In this document: positions 6,310-7,045 of the stretch, in pieces
Position numbering within the stretch: position 1 is the first letter of the stretch
How the letters are laid out: every line of letters begins with the position of its first letter
Assembly (NCBI GenBank): GCA_002704185.1
Contig: PAFP01000009.1
Coordinates: forward strand, 1-7,045
DNA from: Candidatus Pelagibacter sp.
Lineage (GTDB): Bacteria; Pseudomonadota; Alphaproteobacteria; Pelagibacterales; Pelagibacteraceae
Direction of reading: 5' to 3'
DNA length: 7,045 bases
Notes under the pieces: model-generated
The model's database searches: none
What the model was told of the DNA's origin: nothing
Seen by the model: only the letters and a program-made list of their open reading frames with translations
Program-made: the position numbers and the translations under genes

Positions 6310-6864
6310 ATGATTCCTAGACTTAAAACTATATATGCAAAAGAAATTGTTCCACAACTAAGTAAATCTTTAGGTATACAGAACTTAATGAAAGTACCAA
6401 AGATTGAAAAAATAGTTTTAAATATGGGTCTTGGACTTGAGGGGAATGACAATAAGATTATGAAAATTATAGAGAGTGATCTATCAAATATATCTGGTCA
6501 AAAACCTATAATAACTTTGTCAAAAAAATCAATTTCTAATTTTAAAACAAGAATTAAAATGCCTTTGGGTTTAAAAGTAACGTTGAGAAAAAATAATATG
6601 TATTATTTTTTAGATAGGTTAATAAACATGGCATTGCCTAGAATAAAGGATTTTAGAGGCTTGAATCCTAAAAGTTTTGACGAAAATGCTAATTATAGTT
6701 TCGGTATTAAGGAGCATGTTATTTTTCCCGAAGTTAACTTTGACAAGGTTGATAAAGTAAGGGGATTGGATATTACAATCGTAACAAATACTAATAATAA
6801 AAATGAGGCAAAAGCATTACTTGATAGTTTTAATTTCCCATTTTTCAAGAAAGGAGCTAGATAA
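6310..6864 (+). CDS. rplE: Large-subunit ribosomal protein L5
   Basis: L5 binds 5S rRNA with L18 to form the central protuberance, and contacts S13 and the P-site tRNA. The 184-residue protein is of normal length (E. coli 179). Signatures are PKIEKIVLNMGLG (30-42), GQKPIITLSKKSISNFKTR (63-81), RIKDFRGLNPKSFD (111-124), YSFGIKEHVIFPEV (129-142) and DKVRGLDITIVTNT (148-161). The ATG follows the rplX stop by 3 bases in the same frame and has no Shine-Dalgarno sequence, only A-rich DNA. In E. coli, S8 represses the spc operon at the L24-L5 junction; no stable hairpin is evident here. The stop abuts the rpsN start. Confidence 0.97.
   Translation: MIPRLKTIYAKEIVPQLSKSLGIQNLMKVPKIEKIVLNMGLGLEGNDNKIMKIIESDLSNISGQKPIITLSKKSISNFKTRIKMPLGLKVTLRKNNMYYFLDRLINMALPRIKDFRGLNPKSFDENANYSFGIKEHVIFPEVNFDKVDKVRGLDITIVTNTNNKNEAKALLDSFNFPFFKKGAR
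6851..6856 (+). promoter_or_regulatory. Ribosome-binding site of rpsN, inside rplE
   Basis: AAGGAG lies 8 bases before ATG 6865 and is formed by the last codons of L5 (Lys-Gly-Ala). Its strength and spacing confirm the S14 start although the gene is cut by the window end. Confidence 0.8.
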
Positions 6865-7045
6865 ATGGCAAAAACGTCCGCAGTACAAAAAAATCTTAAG
6901 AGAATAAAGATGTCCAAAAGGTATGAATCGAAAAGAAAAAAATTAAAAAAAATTATAATGGATAAAAAAGTTAATTTAAACGAAAGATTTGAGGCTGCGT
7001 TGAAATTAGCAAAATTACCAAAAAATTCAGCTAAAATTAGAGTTA
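6865..7045 (+). CDS. rpsN: Small-subunit ribosomal protein S14, N-terminal part (3' end outside window)
   Basis: S14 binds 16S rRNA in the 30S head during late assembly. Sixty codons are visible before the window ends. They read MAKTSAVQKNLKRIKMSKRY, then a run of basic residues with KRKKLKKII (23-31), NERFEAALKLAKLPKNSAKIRV (39-60). The spacing MAK...KR...KY..KR..LK.I...ERF.A.LKL..LP.NS matches the long, roughly 100-residue S14 that lacks the zinc-binding cysteines, not the short zinc form. AAGGAG lies 8 bases before the ATG, which abuts the rplE stop in the same frame. The CDS is cut by the window edge; the next gene in this arrangement is usually rpsH, which cannot be seen. Confidence 0.95.
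   Translation, partial: MAKTSAVQKNLKRIKMSKRYESKRKKLKKIIMDKKVNLNERFEAALKLAKLPKNSAKIRV

Noticed and set aside
6310..6330. Promoter or terminator signals in the gene borders
   Set aside because: Borders are 0-13 bases long; A+T-rich sequence gives many TATAAT-like matches by chance, and no GC-rich hairpin followed by T's is seen.
921..6917. Minus-strand open frames of 66-118 codons (921-1145, 1783-1983, 4169-4375, 4861-5145, 6096-6452, 6693-6917)
   Set aside because: Each lies antisense to a well-recognised ribosomal protein gene, is rich in Phe/Leu/Ile/Ser from complementing Lys-rich coding DNA, and has no family motif.
1..7045. CRISPR arrays, insertion sequences, tRNA or rRNA genes, or a cryptic accessory system
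   Set aside because: Ribosomal protein genes and fusA account for nearly every base; no spaced repeats, terminal inverted repeats, transposase motifs or cloverleaf-like segments were seen.

Overview
This window is a section of the bacterial str-S10-spc ribosomal protein cluster. Every gene reads left to right on the + strand. It opens inside the end of fusA (elongation factor G). It then runs through rpsJ, rplC, rplD, rplW, rplB, rpsS, rplV, rpsC, rplP, rpmC and rpsQ (the S10 block), then rplN, rplX, rplE and the first 60 codons of rpsN (the spc block). Fourteen complete genes lie between the two cut-off ones. Coding density is almost total: the largest gap is 13 bases (rplC to rplD), and most neighbours overlap by 1, 4 or about 14 bases or abut exactly. 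No stretch is long enough to hold a promoter, leader, terminator or RNA gene outside coding sequence.

The DNA is strongly A+T-rich, with much lysine, asparagine and isoleucine in the proteins. Together with very short spacers, this suggests a streamlined, low-GC genome. The L4 loop reads KGSGGARHG, close to the KGTGGARHG form I associate with Alphaproteobacteria, and S14 starts like the long zinc-free form. My best guess is a SAR11-like or other small-genome marine alphaproteobacterium. This is inferred from style and motifs; no search was run.

The gene products act together. S10, S19, S3, S17 and S14 belong to the small subunit; L3, L4, L23, L2, L22, L16, L29, L14, L24 and L5 belong to the large subunit. 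EF-G drives translocation on the finished ribosome. Translational coupling through overlapping stop/start codons (TAATG, ATGA) probably keeps their output balanced.

The gene content is ordinary and I see no undescribed system. The points worth a second look are these: an L24 whose usual C-terminal part is replaced by a lysine/proline-rich tail; low-complexity C-terminal tails on L3, S19 and L22 as well; a local GC-rich patch encoding the S19 tail; the absence of tuf between fusA and rpsJ; and no room for the classical S10 leader or a separate spc promoter.
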